This document shows, piece after piece, positions 33,546-45,475 of a stretch of 64,000 nucleotides of DNA; positions within the stretch are counted from its first letter, which is position 1; each line of letters begins with the position of its first letter. The DNA lies in the NCBI GenBank assembly GCA_029844215.1, contig CM056724.1, forward strand, positions 31,534,446-31,598,445, given 5' to 3'. Both the position numbers and the translations under genes were made by a program. The notes under the pieces were generated by a model, which worked only from the letters and a program-made list of their open reading frames with translations, searched no databases and was not told the DNA's origin. This DNA comes from Przewalskia tangutica (lineage: Eukaryota; Streptophyta; Magnoliopsida; Solanales; Solanaceae).

Positions 33546-35546
33546 CGTGTGATATGTAGTGCATGTTAATGATAATATGGGTTAGGATTTGTTTAGATCT
33601 GTATTTTATGTTGTTAAAAGCTTTAAAACCCTAATTATTTAGAACTCATAGTCCTTGTACCCAAATGTTGAAGCAATAATATATTCGAATAAGTCAATCC
33701 AATAAATAACACTTCTAAGTTGATATGTGTTATCCGGCTTAAAGCATGGTGCATTAAAATGAAGAACGAGAAGAAAATTGGATTAGATGGTCGATGAACA
33801 TATTGTGTTAATGGTGATGGAGATACAAGTGATACATCTGAAAATCTAACCCTAAACCAGTTTTAGGAGTTTGGATTTACGGGAGTTGTGTTTCTGGGGG
33901 TAAGGCACCGCGGTTCTATGATGGAACACCGCGGTGCCTGCTAGGGTTTTGGCAGCGGCACCGCGGTTCCATGATGGAGAACCGCGGTGCTGCCCAGATG
34001 AAGCCAGAGGCACCGCGGTCCTGTTCATCCAGAAGCTTAAAAAAATTAATTTTCGGACTCACTGCCTTTGAGGCACCGCGGTGCCACCTGTAAGGACCGT
34101 GGTGCCTATGAAGGTAATTACAGAACCGCGGTGCCACCTGTTAGGAACCGCGGTGCAAATTAATTTTGCAGAACACGTAACACACTGTCTCGAAGGCATC
34201 GCGGTGCCACCAGTTGGAACCGCAGTGCCGATGACGGTGAATTAAAAAAAATTGAAAATCAGAAACAGAAGTTTAAAAGTTTTAGATTCCAAATCTGAAG
34301 TTTTAGAAATTTCAGTTTCTGAAAATAAGTTTTAAAGTTGAACAAATTTTGTCTTTTCGGGCAAATCTGTAATTAAAGAAAGATTTCTAAAAATTTAAGT
34401 TCTGGAAATTGAAAACAGGTCCCAGAAGTTTGAAAATATTTTCTGAAGTGTAGAATTGTATTTTATGAATTTATAGGGGTTCATAATTGAATTTTAATTT
34501 CTTAAGGGACTAAAGTGTAAATTCTAAAAATTTGCAGAATTCCCGAAAATCAGAAGATGTTTAGGGACTGTTTGACATTGACATAGATTATAGAGTTTAG
34601 ACAAATAAATCCATGATTATCATTAATGGTGTACTATTATATAATATACAGATATGCTAAGTGTTAAATGTGATGCATTTAAATTATTAGCATAGCGTCC
34701 GCAATTATTGTCTGGGTAGGCGGCGCCCAGTAATTGTTTAAATTTTAATGACCGCGATAACTGTCTGGATAGACGACATCCATTACTTGATTAAAACCAT
34801 TGTATATCATGTCTATTGGGTTTGATGGGTTCCCATCTAAATGTGTTTAGAAATTGCATGATAGGATGTCATATGATATATGGCATATTGATCTTGATTG
34901 AAATCCCCGAAAACTGAAAATGTTCCCCAAACATTAAATACAAGTCTAATTATAACGTCTCGTCCATTATAATTGTTAGGATGCTAAAATCCTTTTCGGC
35001 GATAAAAGTATTTATGCCAAAGCATTTGCTCTAAGTCTAAGAGGATCGAAGCCCTTTCATAGATGTGTTAAAATGAAAGTAGATAATAAACTTTTGTAGG
35101 TATTTACGCCAAAGTGTTTGCTTGCAAAGGCTAAATTTACTTAGACATTTAAACACAGTCGTGTAATGGGGTTGACTTGTTTAGATGAATCTTGGCGCCA
35201 AAGTGTCGAACTAGTCTAAAGACGCATGATTAAAATGAAAGATATTTAATCAAACCAAGAGTTGTAAATTTAGTTTTGTAATTGGTTGATAACCTACCGA
35301 AATGTGCTATTGAAGTTATTAGCCAAAGCAAACACGGATATAGCATATGTTTGGATCTTGGCCCACTATGACTTAAAATGATTTAGGTTCGTATTCTACC
35401 ATGGGGTCGTAGAAGTATGCAAAATAGTGGGAGCTAATTAAATAAAAGACCATGTTTAATTAGTCTATAATGAATGTGTATAAATTGGAAGAATGAATTG
35501 TTGATTGCATTTTTCCTGTTCTATCTATATCTCCAAATCTTCAGAA
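33546..35546 (+). other. Long untranslated leader of the copia element
   Basis: About 2 kb without a credible frame. 33900-34230 holds some nine copies of CACCGCGGT or close variants, including a perfect GGCACCGCGGTGCC at 34072-34085. From 34690 to 35220 short direct repeats occur (for example GTATTTATGCCAAAGCATTTG and TATTTACGCCAAAGTGTTTG). Confidence 0.7.
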
Positions 35547-35800
35547 ATGTCAAACTTTTCAGTGAAAATGCTTATGGAGTCCAACAGACTTACTGGACCC
35601 AACTTCATTGACTGGCTTAGAAATGTCAGAATTGTCCTAAGACAGGAACATATTGAGTATACATTGGACAAAGTATTCCCCACCGTTCCGGCGGAGGACT
35701 CTGCTGAGTATGCAACCTTCGACAAGGCTGCTTACGAAAAATATTATAAGGATGTCATCCCAGCTCAATGCCTAATGTTGTCTTCTATGTCACCACCATT
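35547..35800 (+). pseudogene. Copia gag, N-terminal part
   Basis: Starts MSNFSVKMLMESNRLTGPNF, then DWLRNVRIVLRQ, the conserved N-terminal region of copia gag (capsid). The in-frame ATG at 35547 fits the family better than one 42 bases upstream. After SSMSPP the frame runs into a hAT element at 35801, and gag resumes at 36503. Confidence 0.88.
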
Positions 35801-36502
35801 TAGGGCTGTTAGCGGTCCGGATACTCCCATTAATTACCCGAGAATCGACCGTGGCGGACCGATACTGAGCGAAACCTTAACGGTCGGATCGAGTACCAAA
35901 AATATCTGACCGATAAGAGCCGGACCGGTAACCCGTAACACTCCCCCCACCCCAATCCCCTCCGGCCGGCCCCACCAGCCCGGCCGGCCACGGTCCCTGC
36001 GCCGGCTCTAATTAGTTGTAAATTAATGAAACTTTAAATGGTCATAACTTTCCGCTCGGATGTCCGTTTGACCTAATGTTTTTTTTATTTCGCGTATTTT
36101 TCGAGATAGGGCCGGACAAACAGCTAAAGAAGTTTGGAGCAGCCAATTTCTCAAAAAATATCCGTCTTGCCAATCAATTTCACTTTTACTCCAAATTGTT
36201 GTTACCAATTGTCCATTTTCAAATCTAAATATCTCGCGTTATACAATATATTTCAACGTAAAAAATTCGTGGTAATGTGTCCGAGAATATCAATTTCAGT
36301 ATTGGAAATTCAATTTAAAAAAATCGGTCAGGCAGGAAAATTCTTACCGATGGGACCGAGAATCGATAAGGTTTTGGTCCGGGACCGAATCTCGTTCCAG
36401 GACCGAAACCTTATCGGTCAGGGACCGGTCCGGACCGGTAAGCTTATCGGACCGGTTCCGGTAAGTGGATGCCCGGACCGGTCCGGACCGATAACAGCAC
36501 TA
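35801..36502. mobile_element. Non-autonomous hAT element in copia gag
   Basis: Ends TAGGGCTGTTAGCGGTCCGG and CCGGACCGATAACAGCACTA are inverted repeats. CCACCATT at 35793-35800 and 36503-36510 is a perfect 8-bp duplication. The interior shares the TTTAAATGGTCATAACTTT and TTTCGCGTATTTTTCGAGA core with the two other hAT elements here. The right subterminal region is dense in GGTCCGGACCG. Confidence 0.93.
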
Positions 36503-36958
36503 CCACCATTGTAAAGACAGCATGAAACTATGGGGCCCAACGAAATGTTTGCCCATTTGAAGAGTCTTTATGATGCGCAGAGTCAGACAATGGAGTATGA
36601 TCTGCTCATAGAGCTCTTCAAGTGTAGGCTAAATGAAGGGGGCCAAGTTTCACCTCATGTGTTGAGGATGATTGAGCTGATTGAGAGGTTGGCATCCATA
36701 GCTTACCGGTCCGGACCGGTAAGTGGATACCCGGACCGGTCCGGACCGATAACAACACTACCACCATTGTAAAGACAGCATGAAACTATGGGGCCCAACG
36801 AAATGTTTGCCCATTTGAAGAGTCTTTATGATGCGCAGAGTCAGACAATGGAGTATGATCTGCTCATAGAGCTCTTCAAGTGTAGGCTAAATGAAGGGGG
36901 CCAAGTTTCACCTCATGTGTTGAGGATGATTGAGTTGATTGAGAGGTTGGCATCCATA
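36443..36958 (+). repeat. 258-bp tandem duplication spanning hAT end and gag
   Basis: 36443-36700 and 36701-36958 are near-identical units. Each has about 60 bases of the hAT right end, the CCACCATT target duplication and about 190 bases of gag. The unit start codons lie at 36530 and 36788. The second unit runs on into the remaining gag sequence. The duplication therefore arose after the hAT insertion, since it copies the junction. Confidence 0.93.
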
Positions 36959-37735
36959 GATATAAATTTTCAAGACAAAGTCTCCACCACCCTCATTCTT
37001 CACTCCCTTCTACGGTCGTTCGAGAGTTTCATTATCAACTACAACATGAATGGAACTAAGGCGACATTTCCAGAACTGCACAATATGCTGAAGACCTTTG
37101 AATCTTCAATCTCCAGGGGTAAAGTTGTTCTCATGGTAGGGTCTTCTTCTCAGCCCAAACCAAAAGGAAAGATACAAAAGAAGAAGAAGGGCAAAACTGT
37201 CATTGCGCCCGCAGCAATGAAGCCCCAGGGAGGGGCGAAGAAGAAGAAGGTGATTCCGGCAAAGGATGTGTGCAGAAACTGCAATAGAAAGGGGCATTGG
37301 AAGTTTGAATGCACTGCTCCGGGAGGAGGCAGAGCACCTGGTGCTCTGGCACCTGGCGGACAAGGTATGTTTGTAATTGAAATTAATCTATCTATTAATG
37401 ATTCTCACTCCTGGGTATTTGATAACGCTTGTGGCTCACACATTTGTACAAATGTGCAAGGGCTAACTGATAGCAGGAAGGTCGGGCCTCGAGAGGTGGA
37501 CCTGCGCATTGGAAACGGAGCACGAGTTGCTATTGAGAGTGTGGGAACTTATAAGATAGATTTACCTTCTGGCAGAATTTTGATGTTAAACAATTGTTAT
37601 TATGTTCCTTCTTTGACAAGGAACATTGTTTTCATTCCTGTACTTGATTCAGAGGATTTTTCCTCAAACACGACTAATGGCAATATGGTTTTGACTTTAG
37701 ATAAGTTGTGTATGGAATTGCGCCTCTTGTGAATG
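36503..37735 (+). pseudogene. Copia gag C-terminus, zinc knuckle and protease
   Basis: The longer frame (314 residues from 36788) has MGPNEMFAHLKSLYDAQSQT as capsid and a lysine-rich linker. A CCHC zinc knuckle spans residues 162-175 (C-x2-C-x4-H-x4-C). The protease region has WVFDNACGSHIC at 209-220. The aspartic protease triad, normally D-T/S-G, reads D-N-A, so the enzyme should be inactive. The hAT insertion and the tandem duplication separate this part from the gag start. Confidence 0.9.
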
Positions 37736-37817
37736 GATTGTATACATTAAACTGCCGCAGGAAAATTTTCAATGTACAAAATAAAAGAGCTAAGTTAAAT
37801 GAAGAAATTCTACCTAC

Positions 37818-38509
37818 TTGTGGTATTGCAGACTTGGTCATATCAATCAAACAAGGATAGAACGGTTGAGGAAATTAAATTACCTCGAACCATTTGACTT
37901 ATTATCTTATGGTAACTGTGAATCCTGTTTGAAGGGTAAGATGACCATTAAACCTCTTTCTGGAAAGGGGATCTGTGCCAAAGAGGTGCTTGAATTGGTA
38001 CATACAGACGTATATTGACCATTTTTTACTCAAGCTAGAGAAGGTTTCTCGTACTTCATCACTTTCACAGACGACTTATCAAGATATGGATATGTGTATC
38101 TTATGAGACACAAATACGAGGCCTTCGAGAAGTTTATGGAGTTTAAGTGTGAAGTTGAGAAACAACTCTCAAAGAGTATCAAGACTCTCCGATCTGATTG
38201 AGGGGGTGAATACTTGAGTAAAGAATTGCTTGACTACTTAAAGCTTCATGGAGTTCATTCTGAATGGACACCTCCTGGAACGCCACAGATGAATGGTGTT
38301 GTCGAGAGGAGAAACCGAACCTTACTTGATATGGTTCATTCCATGATGAACTTTTCAGCTCTTCCAACATATCTTTGGGGATACACTATACAAACCTCGA
38401 TATATGTTCTGAACAGAGTTCCTTTGAAATCAGTTGAAAAGACGTCGTATGAAGTATGTTGTGGCAAGAAGCCATCACTTAGACACATGAGGCCCTGGGG
38501 GTGTCCTGC
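37818..38509 (+). pseudogene. Copia integrase core, with stops
   Basis: GAG-pre-integrase region MWYCRLGHINQTRIERLRKL with a CESCLKGK zinc-binding end, then the integrase core: HTDV (first D), RSD-stop-GGEY (second D region) and NGVVERRNRTLLDM (catalytic E). Stops lie at 38016-38018 and 38199-38201; the second is a CGA to TGA change typical of methylated CpG decay. The core ends at RPWGCPA, where the gypsy element at 38510 interrupts it. Confidence 0.9.
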
Positions 38510-39921
38510 TGTTGCGATATTTCTAAGTGTTTACGTAAGTATACGTATCGTTCAAGTAATAAAGATCTGCAAGACCGAGTTTATCGTCCACAGACACTGA
38601 TTTATTAAGTATCAGTTATCTATTCTATGGTATCTATTTAGTTGATGTTCTTTAGTTTTATATTAATGACTAAGAATTATGACTAAGTGCAGAAAATAAA
38701 CTAAAGATGATTATACTTTGGATTTATAACAGTTATGAAGGAAATAAGGTTCCAATCTTCTCAACTATCCACTCTTTCACGTGTTAATGCAATGCTAATG
38801 ATTTTTCTTCTTATTAAGATATCAGGTTAACTAATCTGTCATTATACTCCAGTTAGGACATACAAGAGCTCAACCTACTGCAGAAACCTTCTATATTTCT
38901 ATGATAAGTTTGACCACACAGGAGGATTTAGAACAATAACCTTTAAATGCTACACAAGTATCGGGGTACTTTCGTCCACGATTTTAACTTATGTCTAGAC
39001 AATTACAGCATATTCAAATCTCACCTTTCAGACTTTTGATTCGAAATCATATAAGTGATGACAATTAGTAGCTAGTTAATTATCAAGCAATCATAACAAT
39101 ATTGAATAGATCTTAATACGCTGAAGAAGAAATCAATAACTAATTCATTAACTATATGAAAGAGCTTCAAGAAGATTCGATGGAAACCCTACTAAAGTAA
39201 TTAGCTCCAAAACATTGTCATGTCAAGAACTAAATTACAGTTCAACATAAACTGAAATAAAATAAGGGAAAGAAAGTAACTTGAACAATAAGATGTCTCC
39301 AATTACCTCTTGTAGCCGTCGTTCTCCTCTCTAAAATATAATTGGTGATATGGTATAAGGTATATGATAATGAGCAGGGTTTAGGGATTTTATAGCTGGG
39401 AAAAGTTGCCTTTCGGACCATAAAAGCCCTCTCCAATTTCGACCCAACTTTTCTGAAAATACGCGTTGGCACCGTTGTGCCTTTACCTAGAACCGCGGTG
39501 CTAATTCCTCAAGAAATAACTGTAGCTCACTGTACATATGGCACCGCGGTACCTTCGACGGTATTTCAGTTTCGGACTTTCGGCAATTTTTACGCCTCGG
39601 TACTAATTTTCCTGACCGCAGTTCCATGGCACCGCGATGCTACTTGGGTAGGCACCGCGGTGCCTCTTTGATTTTTGTCCAGAATCTGCCAGATTTCTTT
39701 TGTTCTTCTTGACATTTCTTAGGCTTCATTCCTTGGGCTGTGCTTGTGCAATTTTCATCATCAGTTAAGCTCATTTCATCCTCAAAAGTAGTTTCTTCTC
39801 TTTTATGACCGTTGTGACACAAACGAAAGAGAAACACACCTAACACTATACTAAACGCAGAATAAAAGAGTAAAATACTAACTAAAAAGGACTCAAAAGT
39901 GTATACAAAATACACTTAACA
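38510..39921 (-). mobile_element. 3' LTR of the gypsy element
   Basis: 1412 bp, TGTTGCGATATTTC to CACTTAACA on the plus strand, homologous to 44048-45475. CpG-rich palindromes occur at 39470-39665 (perfect at 39651-39664). It lacks about 25 bases present in the other LTR near 45084, a CGCGGTG-bearing unit. Confidence 0.9.
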
Positions 39922-41411
39922 AACACCCCCAAACTTACACTTTACTCGCCCTCGAGTAAAGCACAAAACAAAAACAAAAATAAAAACAAAGTTAAATAAA
40001 AGACTCTATGAAATGGATCAAATAGTTATAGCAATGTTTCTTCAAAATTATGGATGAAAGTTGAGATAATATGTTAGAACATACATAGCATGAATAATTA
40101 GCAATCTGGAATTTCAAGTTAGATATTTCCCAAATTCACTTAGATCATGATCAATTGGAAATACAAATATCTAACCTACATGTCAATCTCATTCCATCTT
40201 TCCTAAATGCTATAGATCTGTCTACTTGCTATTCTCCACTAATCATAGACATACATATTAAAGATCATCAGAACTTTCACTGGTTGTAATGTAGGCTTAG
40301 GCAGGGGTAGGTAAAAGTAGGCATTTAGGCTCAATTATGTATCATAAGCATTTTCATTCAACTCATTTTCCTTCTTTTTAACTTTCTTTTCAATTTCATA
40401 CCTATTTTCTCCCCTCTTTTCTTTTGAGAGAATGTGACACATTATAAATAACAAGCACACCCAAACTTAGGCTTTTGCATATTTACATTGGGGTGCATCA
40501 ATTTTTCACTCTCTTCTTGTTTCTTTTTCAACATTTTTTATCCCACTAACTTGCAATTATTACTTATGACACAAACAGGGAATCATAAGGTGTTAAATAA
40601 AGATCTTATTTTAGGCTCAAATGGGCTGACTAGTGATACAATTGATGTCAGGATAGGTAGTGAATGGTAAGAAGGACTATCAAAGAAATGTCTGAATCAT
40701 TTCCCTAAACATGTATATCTTAACTATTTCGCCTCAAATAACAAGCAAACAAATTTTCTAGACATTTTTCAATCTTTCTTTCCATAACTGACACAAACAG
40801 GCTAAGCGCAAATATCTCAAATAATTAGATGTCATGATTTTTTGACATATCTAACTTAAGCACATAGATGGTCGCTTTTAATTCCATTACATTATCCCAC
40901 TTTATCCACTCAATATCTTTAGCAACTATAACATGCTTTCTCCATAAAAAAATTATGACTCATGAACATATAAAACAACAAAAAGATTCAAAACAAAATA
41001 AGACACCCCCCCAAACTTAATCGACACATTGTCCCCAATGTGTGAGACTAAAAATAAAGGGACAACTTACTGACACAACACATCGGTCATAACGGAGGTC
41101 TGGGAGGAAGGCCAAATTAATGTGCACAAAGTCGAAGGAGGCACCGCGGTTCTGCTCCAAGCACCGCGGTGCTAATTGCCGAAGAATTCCAGTGTCTTCA
41201 GTTTTCTGCATTGTTAACCATTCGCCCTTCGGAGTGAGTCCTGCCCTTCATCTGTCATCCAACAACACTAACATATCAGATCGTGAGACTGTTCAAGACA
41301 AAATAAACAAACTAAAACAAAAATTGAAATAACATAATTAAAAATATTGTGTTGCCTCCCAAGTAGCGCTGTCTTTAACGTCTTTTAGCCGGACGCAGGT
41401 TACTTACTAAA
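39922..41411 (-). other. Non-coding 3' region of the gypsy element
   Basis: The purine tract (complement CACCCCCAAACTTA at 39923-39936) adjoins the LTR. A second tract-like CACCCCCCCAAACTTAA sits at 41005-41021. CACCGCGGT palindromes recur at 41143 and 41162. TGTTGCCTCCCAAGTAGCGC at 41351 is a phrase shared by many Athila-type elements. No frame encodes RT, RNase H or integrase. Confidence 0.75.
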
Positions 41412-42240
41412 TCAAGGGGGTAGAGTGTCCCCTCTGCATATCCATTTTAGCACCATTCTATTTCTCCTCATTCTCTTCTTTTTCACAGTTCTGATTTCAG
41501 AAGAGTTCAATTCTTTTTCATCAATAGCTAGTTCAGAAATCTTACCATAAGGTTCTCCATGCTGCTTTGGTGGTACCCCACGATCATCAGTACTTGTGAG
41601 GCTTTTCTTAGGCACAACCTTATCCACTACCCGAATAGCAAAACATCTAGTATCGACTTGAGGTTCAGTGGGCTGCTTGAAAACTTTGAATATCATCTCC
41701 TTACCTTGCACTCTGAGTTTTAACTCCCCCTTTTCAACATCAATGAGGGCTCTCCCTGTGGCTAGGAATAGTCTTCCAAGTATCATGGGCATATTTTCAT
41801 CTTTATCCATATCTAAAATGAGGAAATCAGCAGGAATGATGAATTTACCCACTTATACCAACACATCTTTAATAAATCCTTGGGGATGCACAATCGAGCT
41901 ATCAGCTAGCTGCAGGGTGACTGTGGTTGGTCTTGCTTCCCCAAAACCAAGTCTTTTGAACACAGAGAGGGGCATAAGATTGATGCTTGCCCCCAAATCA
42001 CATAAAGCCCTTTTGCATGTAACACTTCCTATGGTGCAAGGTAAGGTAAAACTCACTGGGTCTCTCAACTTAGGGGGAACTTTCTTCTGCAATATAGCAC
42101 TGCACTCCTCTGTCAGTACCACTGTCTCATAATTTGCCAGCTTCCTCTTCTTAAATAGGATGTCTTTCATGAATTTCACATAAGCTGACATCTGTTCCAA
42201 AGCTTCGATGAATGGAAGATTGATATGATATGCAATTTTT
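41412..42240 (-). pseudogene. Gypsy aspartic protease region
   Basis: The first frame (42200-41853) contains RALCDLGASINLMPLSVFKR, the DLG-type active site typical of Athila/Tat proteases (D at residue 68). The frame stops at 41853. The rest continues from 41852 as GKFIIPADFLILDMDKDENM, then PMILGRLFLATGRALIDVEK, the flap and C-terminal protease core. A single nonsense change therefore splits an otherwise well-kept domain. Confidence 0.88.
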
Positions 42241-42259
42241 TGAATACCTCCAAAAATTT

Positions 42260-42830
42260 CTAAAACTGCTTATCCAAAGTCTTCTTCTGTAGTCTTTGAG
42301 GGTAAGGAATTTTGTTTGTATACTCTCTCATCACTGCGGGTGGAGCCTTCTCTAAAATAGGGCGGTCATCAGTAACCCCCTCCTTATCTACCTCAACTGT
42401 CTTCCCCACATCCTTCTCATTTTCAACCTCTGCTCTAACTGCTTCCCACTTCTCAAATTGATTGCTTGACATTACTCCCTTGGATTCATCACTGTATTAC
42501 TAGGAAGGTTACATTGCTCTCTATTATTCAACGTGTTTGCCATCTGTCCCACCTGTGTTTCCAAACTCTTGATGGATGACCTAGTCTCGGTCTTGAACTG
42601 GGTGGTCTCCTTCATGAATTGAGTCTGGGAGTTGTGGATTCTGTCTGGGATTTAGCCAACATCAGTGTTGCTCTTATTTCTCTTATTTCATCTGACTTCT
42701 CTTGTGAGTCTAGTGGGCTGAACTGTTGTGAGGATGATGCCTGAAATTGTGGTTGCTGCCCTTGTTCATTCTTCCATGAAAAATTTGGGTGATTTCTCCA
42801 TCCCAGATTATATGTGTTGGACAATGCATT
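42260..42830 (-). pseudogene. Gypsy gag-protease linker
   Basis: Frames at 42824-42612 (polar, Q/S-rich) and 42472-42260 (acidic, ending YPQRLQKKTLDKQF) match the low-complexity linker normally lying between Athila gag and protease. Stops and frame changes separate them. Confidence 0.65.
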
Positions 42831-42842
42831 GTTGTAGGGCCT

Positions 42843-43890
42843 CTAAAAATTCCCCACTGCCTGAACCTGCTCTATGAGAACATTATTTGGGTCCACTGCT
42901 GTACACCTATCAAAAGTATGGGGACACCCACAAATTTCGCATCTCGCTGGTGTCTGAACTGCTTTAACTGTCATGGTACTCTGCTGCATCTGTTTTATCA
43001 AAGTAGCTACATGCGCAGTCAATGCAGTGATAGCATCTAGCTCATGAATCTCAGCTATCTTCCTACTGTTCATTGCTCTCTCATTGGCCCCCTGATGGTT
43101 GTTTGTGGCCATATCCTCTAGCAAATTATGTGCCTCATTGGCGCTCTTTCTCATGAACGTACCTCCTCCTGCAGCATCAATAATGGTACGAGTTGTACCA
43201 CTCAGCCCATTGTAAAATATGTGGACTAGCATCAACTTCTCAATCCCATGATGTGGGCACTTCCTCTACAAATATTTGAACCGCTACCATGCATCATAGA
43301 GTGACTCTCCATCCATCTGATAGTAATTATTAAGCTCTCCTCTGATCTTTGCTGCTTTGGATGGAGGGAAGAACTTGGCAAGGAACTTTTGGGCTAAGTC
43401 TTGCCATATAGTGATGAAGTTCTCCTGTAATGAGTTCAGCCAGCACTTTGCTCTAGTCCTGAGTGAGAATGGGAAGAATCTCAATTGAATGGTGTCATCA
43501 GTAACACCATTGTACTTGAAGGTTGCACACAGCTCCAGGAAATGTGCTAGATGCAAATGAGGATCTTCAGACCGTAATCCCCCAAACTGAACTGAGCTTT
43601 GAACCATGTGCAATATGACTGGTTTGATTTCAAAATTGTTGGCCGGCAATTTGGGCTTTGATCTGATCTGTACTCTTTGTAATGGTTGGCATCACATAGT
43701 CCCCCAAACTCCTTTCTGCAGGGACTTGTCTTAAAACAGGCGGTAACTCATCATCCCCCACATTATTATTTCGCTGATCTCCCATTGCTAAGGAATCAAC
43801 TGCTCTTTTCTCTTTCCTGTTTTGTCTACACAATCTCTCAATCTCCGGGTTCAGAAGGGTAGGAATGTCAGCTCCTCTCCTACTTCGCAT
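42843..43890 (-). pseudogene. Gypsy gag (capsid and zinc-binding region)
   Basis: Read in three frames. 43890-43630 is N-terminal. 43649-43284 is a Retrotrans_gag domain with LRSEDPHLHLAHFLELC, RLRFFPFSL-type and WLNSL blocks and FLAKFFPP. 43235-42843 has YNGLSGTTRTIIDAAGGGTF and a CEICGCPHTFDRC knuckle-like end. The order matches plant Athila gag. Frameshifts near 43640 and 43270 break it. Confidence 0.85.
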
Positions 43891-44023
43891 AAACTAAGTT
43901 TCCGAGACTAATCAAAAATAGCAAACAGATCACGGCAAACAGCACTAAAGCAAAATAAAAAAACTGAAAATAAAAACCAAATTAGAAATAAAAATAGATA
44001 AACCGATATTAACAGTACGTCAG

Positions 44024-44044
44024 TCCCCATCAACGGTGCCAAAA
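44024..44044 (-). promoter_or_regulatory. Gypsy primer-binding region (tRNA-Asp type)
   Basis: Directly inside the 5' LTR the minus strand reads TTTTTGGCACCGTTGATGGGG. This resembles the TGGCGCCGTTGCCGGGGA primer site of Athila-type elements, which pairs with tRNA-Asp. Several positions differ, including CpG to CpA/TpG changes. Confidence 0.65.
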
Positions 44045-44047
44045 ACT

Positions 44048-45475
44048 TGTTGCGATATTTCTAAGTGCTTACGCAAGTATACGTATTGTTTAAGTAATAA
44101 AGATCTGTAAGACCGAGTTTATTGTCCACAGAGACTGGTTTATTAAGTACCGGTTATCTATTATATGGTATCTATTTGGTTTACGTTCTTTAGTTTTAGA
44201 TTGATGACTAAGAATTATGACTAACTGCAGAAAATAAACTAAAGATGATTATAATTTTGGTTTATAACAATTATGAAGGAGATAGGGTTCTAATCTCCTC
44301 AACTATCCACTATTTCACGTGTTAATGCAATGCTAATGATTCTTCTTCTTATTAAGATAGCATGTTAACTAATCTGTCATTATACTCCGGTTAGGACATA
44401 CAACAGCTCAACCTAGTCCAAAAACCTTCTATTATGATAAGTTTGACCACACAGGAGGATTTAGAACAATAACCTTTAAATGCTACACAAGTATCTGGGT
44501 ACTTTGGTCTACGATTTTAACCTATGTCTAGACAATTACAGCATATTCAAATCTCACCTTTCAGACTTTTGATTCGAAATCATATAAGTGATGACTATTA
44601 GTAGCTAGTTAATTATCAAGCAATCATAACAATATTGAATAGATCTTAATACGCTGCTGAAGAAATCAATAACTAATGCATTAACTATATGAAAGAGCTT
44701 CAAGAAGATTCGATGGAAACCCTACTAAAGTAATTAGCTCCTAAACATTGTCATGTCAAGAACTAAATTACAATTCAACATAAACTAAAATATAATAAGA
44801 GAAAGAAAGTAACTTGAACAATAAGATGTCTCCAATTGTCTCTTGTAGCCGTCTTTCTCCTCTACAAAATATTATTGGTGATATGGTATAAGGTATATGA
44901 TAATGAGCAGGGTTTAGGGATTTTATAGCTGGAAAAAGTTATCTTTTGGACCATAAAACCCCTCCCCAATTTTGACCCAACTTTTCTGAAAATACGTGTC
45001 GGCACCGCGGTGCCTTTACCTAGAATCGCGGTGCTAATTTCTCACGAAATAACTATAGCTCACTGGACATATGGCATCACGATGCCTCTATCCAGGACCG
45101 CGGTGCCTTTGACGGTGTTTCAGTTTCGGACTTTCGGCAATTTTTACGCCTCGGTGCTAATTTTCCTGACTGCGGTTCCATGGCACTGCGGTGCTACTTG
45201 GTCAGGCACCGCGGTGGCTCTTTGAGTTTTGTCCGGAATCTGCCAGATTTCTTCTGTTCTTCTTGGCACTTCTTAGGCTTCATTCATTGGGATGTGCTTG
45301 TGCAATTTTCATCCTCAGTTAAGCTCATTTCATCCTCAAAAGTAGTTTCTTCTCCTTTATGACCGGTGTGACACAAACGAAAGAGAAACATATCTAACAC
45401 TATATTAAACGCAAAATAAAAGAGTAAAATACTAACTAAAAAAGACTCAAAAGTGTATACAAAATACACTTAACA
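44048..45475 (-). mobile_element. 5' LTR of the gypsy element
   Basis: 1428 bp, homologous to 38510-39921. It carries CCGCGGTGC motifs at 45001-45014 (perfect 14-mer), 45099-45108 and about 45204, plus decayed forms such as GGCATCACGATGCC. Confidence 0.9.

Larger units (their letters stand above)
38510..45475 (-). mobile_element. Non-autonomous Athila-like gypsy element (gag-protease only)
   Basis: A complete insertion of 6966 bp bounded by a perfect 5-bp duplication CCTGC (38505-38509 and 45476-45480). It has two ~1.4-kb LTRs, a primer site, gag and an Athila/Tat-type protease, and a purine tract. 39922-41411, where RT, RNase H and integrase would be expected to begin, is non-coding. The element is therefore internally deleted or of the LTR-GAG type and would depend on partner enzymes. 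It inserted into copia integrase. A second truncated copy of the family lies at 6314-8540. Confidence 0.92.
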
